A stretch of 64,000 nt of DNA from Carallia brachiata (taxonomy: Eukaryota > Streptophyta > Magnoliopsida > Malpighiales > Rhizophoraceae): positions 1,302,001-1,366,000 of the forward strand of contig JADCRB010000110.1 in the NCBI GenBank assembly GCA_021464245.1. Direction: 5' to 3'. How positions within the stretch are numbered: position 1 is the first letter of the stretch; each line of letters opens with the position of its first letter. Shown one piece after another: positions 62,340 through 64,000 of the stretch. Under the pieces are notes generated by a model. The model was not told where the DNA came from, ran no database searches, and saw only the letters and a program-made list of their open reading frames with translations. A program made the position numbers and the translations under genes.

Positions 62340-62541
62340 CGTGTGAAAGCATACGTGTGAAAGGAATAATTCGACTTTTCCGTGTGAAAGCACGCGTGCA
62401 AAAGGAATAAGTCGACTTTTCCGTGTGAAAGCACCCGTGCGAAAGGAATAAGTCTACTTTTCCGTGTGAAAACACACATGCGAAAGGAATAAGTCGACTT
62501 TTCCGTGTGAAAGCACACATGCGAAAGGAATAAGTCGACTA
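62340..62541. repeat. Five 41-bp tandem repeats in LTR U3
   Basis: Starts at 62340, 62381, 62422, 62463 and 62504. Each unit contains CGTGTGAAAGCAC, a variable GCACGCGTGC-like palindrome and AAGTCGACTT. The palindromes upstream of the TATA box look like enhancer or protein-binding repeats; no factor is assigned. Confidence 0.92.
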
Positions 62542-62578
62542 TTGACTCTTTTTTTTTCTTTTTTTTTTTATGTTTACA

Positions 62579-62594
62579 AATGCCCCCACTTCAA
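62579..62594 (-). other. Polypurine tract next to the 3' LTR
   Basis: On the minus strand GAAGTGGGGGCATT runs into the LTR start TGTAAACAT. Its position and composition match the second-strand primer of plant Gypsy elements. Confidence 0.7.
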
Positions 62595-63539
62595 GGGTCA
62601 GTAAGGAATAACTTTGCAGATGTGATTCGCACCGAGTCTTGAAGTCCAGTTTGAAACTTGAGATGTCTTGATGAACATTAAATGTTGAAGTCTTCTAACT
62701 CTGACTATGTCTGCTGTTGTTGGATCGCAATAGGAACCCGATACGATCTTGAGAAAGTTAGTAGCTCAGCCAATATAAAAATTGACATTCTGGCTCCAGG
62801 TGCGTTTGAACTTCCATAGCTCGCAAAGGCTGGCAAAGGTTCTTTGAAGTTCCAAAGCTCTGGTGAGGATGATCCGGTAGGCAAAGAACTTGAACCTTCT
62901 CATGAGGAAGACCCAGCACTTCGGAACTTCAAGACCGGCACATAGAGAGACTGACTGTAGTGATGATTCCTAAGTCTGCTCCGGCGTAAGGAGAGTAGTT
63001 GGAACTTCCCTGTACGTCGCCGCATCCAAAGAAAGATTAGGATGATTGCAGTGTCTCATCCCTCTGTGGTAGATATGAACTAAGGAGAGTAGTTGGAACT
63101 CCACGACACCGATGGCGTTACACCGATGGCGTTGGATACTGAGTTTCGAGGGATTTTAGGGATCCTTCGAGGAAGACTACTCCTTCTTTTCTTAGCTCGT
63201 GCGCCTCGAACTTCTTGATTAAAGAAATTCCTGAGACAAGTGCAGAGACTAGCCATTTTCTTTTGAGAAAGAAGAGCTGAGGGGTGAGTATTACAACTCG
63301 GGAATGCAAGATATATATATACATACGATAAAGATTTTTTTTTTTTGAAAAGTCAAAAAGAAGGTACGCAGAATCGAGTAGAGCCATCCACGTCCCTTTC
63401 CTGCATAAGAAACAAAAGAGGCAGCGGCTGACGCGTGTCACGAAAGTCGTTACCGTGTGTTGCAGAAGTCGTTGCTGTGTGCTGCGGAAGTCGTTACCGT
63501 GTGCTGCCAAAGTCGTTGCACCTTATCTTGTCGACCGTC
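62595..63539. other. Region between WUS-class frame and 3' LTR
   Basis: Less AT-rich than the rest of the window. Contains a repeated AAGGAGAGTAGTTGGAACT motif (near 62987 and 63073) and 22-bp tandem repeats (63446-63521). An open minus-strand frame of 130 codons at 63118-63510 has no recognisable domain and spans the tandem repeats, so it is not called. Read on the minus strand this is the 3' side of the frame ending at 63540. Confidence 0.5.
63446..63521. repeat. 22-bp tandem repeats (about 3.5 copies)
   Basis: GTCGTTACCGTGTGTTGCAG-like units beginning at 63446, 63468, 63490 and 63512. Confidence 0.85.
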
Positions 63540-64000
63540 CTAGCGGAGCCCGAGGGGCAGCTCCAAGTCAAGCTCGGCCTCGTCTGGTGGGCCGATGATG
63601 TTGACGTCGCTTTTCGGCTGGTTGATGCTGCCGGAATATTCTGGAAAGAGAGGTAAAGTTTCGCCGGAATAACTCATTTCTGCTAGAAAAATTCCTCCTA
63701 AACTTAAGTACCTAAGTGGGATGAACCCTTGGCTGACTCCGTAAGACCACCACGACCAGTACGCATGCTCCCACAGGCTACGACTTTGATCGTTATAGCC
63801 TGAAGAGACCATTGCCGTGGTAGAACTCGGACCTGCTTCATTTGAGGGTGAAGTCGTACCGGTGGGATCTACTATCGGAACGACAAACTGTTCTTTGGAA
63901 AAAGCAGCTCTCAGTGTTGGTTTCTTCCTGCTGCTCCGATTCTGGAACCAATAAAACACATTTTTTCGTTCGATTGCCCCGAGCGGGCGCAATCGTGAGA
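63540..64000 (-). CDS. WUSCHEL-class WOX homeodomain protein, 5'-truncated by window edge
   Basis: Open minus-strand frame from the window edge to a TAG at 63540, at least 152 codons. It begins inside a homeodomain: RLRPLGAIERKNVFYWFQNR covers the end of helix 2 and helix 3, with the invariant W, F, Q and N of the recognition helix. After it come SSRKKPTLRAAF instead of the KARxRQK usual in the WUS clade. Further on are a WUS-box (TLPLFPEY, about residues 112-119 counted from 63992) and an EAR-like C terminus (LDLELPLGL). WUS-clade WOX proteins are nuclear transcription factors controlling stem cells and organ growth; the WUS-box and EAR motif recruit TOPLESS-type corepressors. The frame lies on the same strand as, and about 1 kb from, a 3' LTR, so it may be cargo of that element. 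A host gene next to a rearranged LTR is the alternative. Confidence 0.8.
   Translation of the reverse strand, partial: SRLRPLGAIERKNVFYWFQNRSSRKKPTLRAAFSKEQFVVPIVDPTGTTSPSNEAGPSSTTAMVSSGYNDQSRSLWEHAYWSWWSYGVSQGFIPLRYLSLGGIFLAEMSYSGETLPLFPEYSGSINQPKSDVNIIGPPDEAELDLELPLGLR

Larger units (their letters stand above)
61659..62578 (-). mobile_element. 3' LTR of a Gypsy-like retrotransposon (920 bp)
   Basis: Ends are TGTAA...TTACA. On the minus strand it holds 41-bp repeats in the U3 part, a TATA box (62319-62326) and a downstream leader. A purine-rich tract adjoins the right end. The right flank does not resume the interrupted GRP block, so this is not a solo LTR; the interior of the element lies to the right and runs off the window. 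No gag or pol is visible within the window, so lineage assignment beyond Gypsy-like (purine tract and LTR style) is inference. Confidence 0.72.

Noticed and set aside
62233..62520. Repetitive frames with FHTEKST units on the minus strand
   Set aside because: Produced by the 41-bp tandem repeats of the LTR; 41 is not a multiple of three and the reading phase rotates between units.
62340..62541. Possible CRISPR-like array
   Set aside because: Units are head-to-tail without unique spacers, and the DNA is plant nuclear sequence with an LTR around it.
63118..63510. 130-codon minus-strand frame downstream of the WUS-class frame
   Set aside because: Spans tandem repeats and a T-rich run, has no domain, and follows a stop; more likely untranslated sequence.

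Overview
The window is nuclear DNA of a flowering plant, very likely a eudicot. It is AT-rich, its genes are split by short GT-AG introns, and it carries Copia, Gypsy, hAT-like and Mutator-like elements. The species cannot be named from the sequence. No rRNA, tRNA, CRISPR array or bacterial-type operon was seen. All functions are inferred from protein motifs read by eye.

The main content is a cluster of small secreted glycine-rich / cysteine-rich proteins (class II GRP type), amplified by large segmental duplication. Family A has seven copies, all with a two-exon layout: signal-peptide exon, ~250-600 bp intron, then a Gly-rich and/or Cys-rich exon. Five copies lie on the + strand (12423, 27329, 29652, 44140, 46460) and two inverted on the - strand (starts at 54887 and 59500). 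There are two forms: a long Gly-rich form (27329, 44140, 54887, 59500) and a short form that has lost the Gly repeats (29652, 46460; the copy at 12423 has lost exon 2). The copy starting at 59500 is frameshifted. Family B has three three-exon copies, all on the - strand (starts 6315, 17991, 34720). In it the Cys motif precedes the Gly/Trp-rich tract, the reverse of the usual order, and every copy carries a frameshift near or inside the Gly tract.

Layout: 1-1689 has no gene. Then come a truncated unit (about 1690-12422), two nearly full ~17-kb direct units (12423-29651 and 29652-46459), and a truncated fourth unit (46460 to about 51875). Each full unit reads: short family A gene (+), spacer, family B gene (-), spacer holding two copies of a ~2.7-3.3-kb subrepeat, long family A gene (+). 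Further right are two inverted partial blocks (about 53840-55880 and 57505-61653), each with one long-type family A gene, separated by unrelated AT-rich sequence.

Mobile elements: an internally deleted Copia element sits in the 3' region of the family A gene at 46460, with 639/637-bp LTRs and TAAGG target duplications. An hAT-like MITE at 15678-16444 is present in one unit only, and a related pair at 23127 and 39880 predates the unit duplication. A ~560-580-bp insertion lies upstream of three long-type genes. A 501-bp Mutator-like MITE lies at 56192-56692.

The right end is the most unusual part. A 920-bp LTR (61659-62578) interrupts the GRP block and is followed on its right by a polypurine tract, not by the target site. 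This makes it the 3' LTR of a minus-strand Gypsy-like element whose interior runs off the window. About 1 kb inside, on the same strand, is an open frame with a WUSCHEL-class homeodomain end, a WUS-box (TLPLFP) and an EAR-like terminus (LDLELPLGL). This is a candidate case of a developmental regulator carried inside a retrotransposon.
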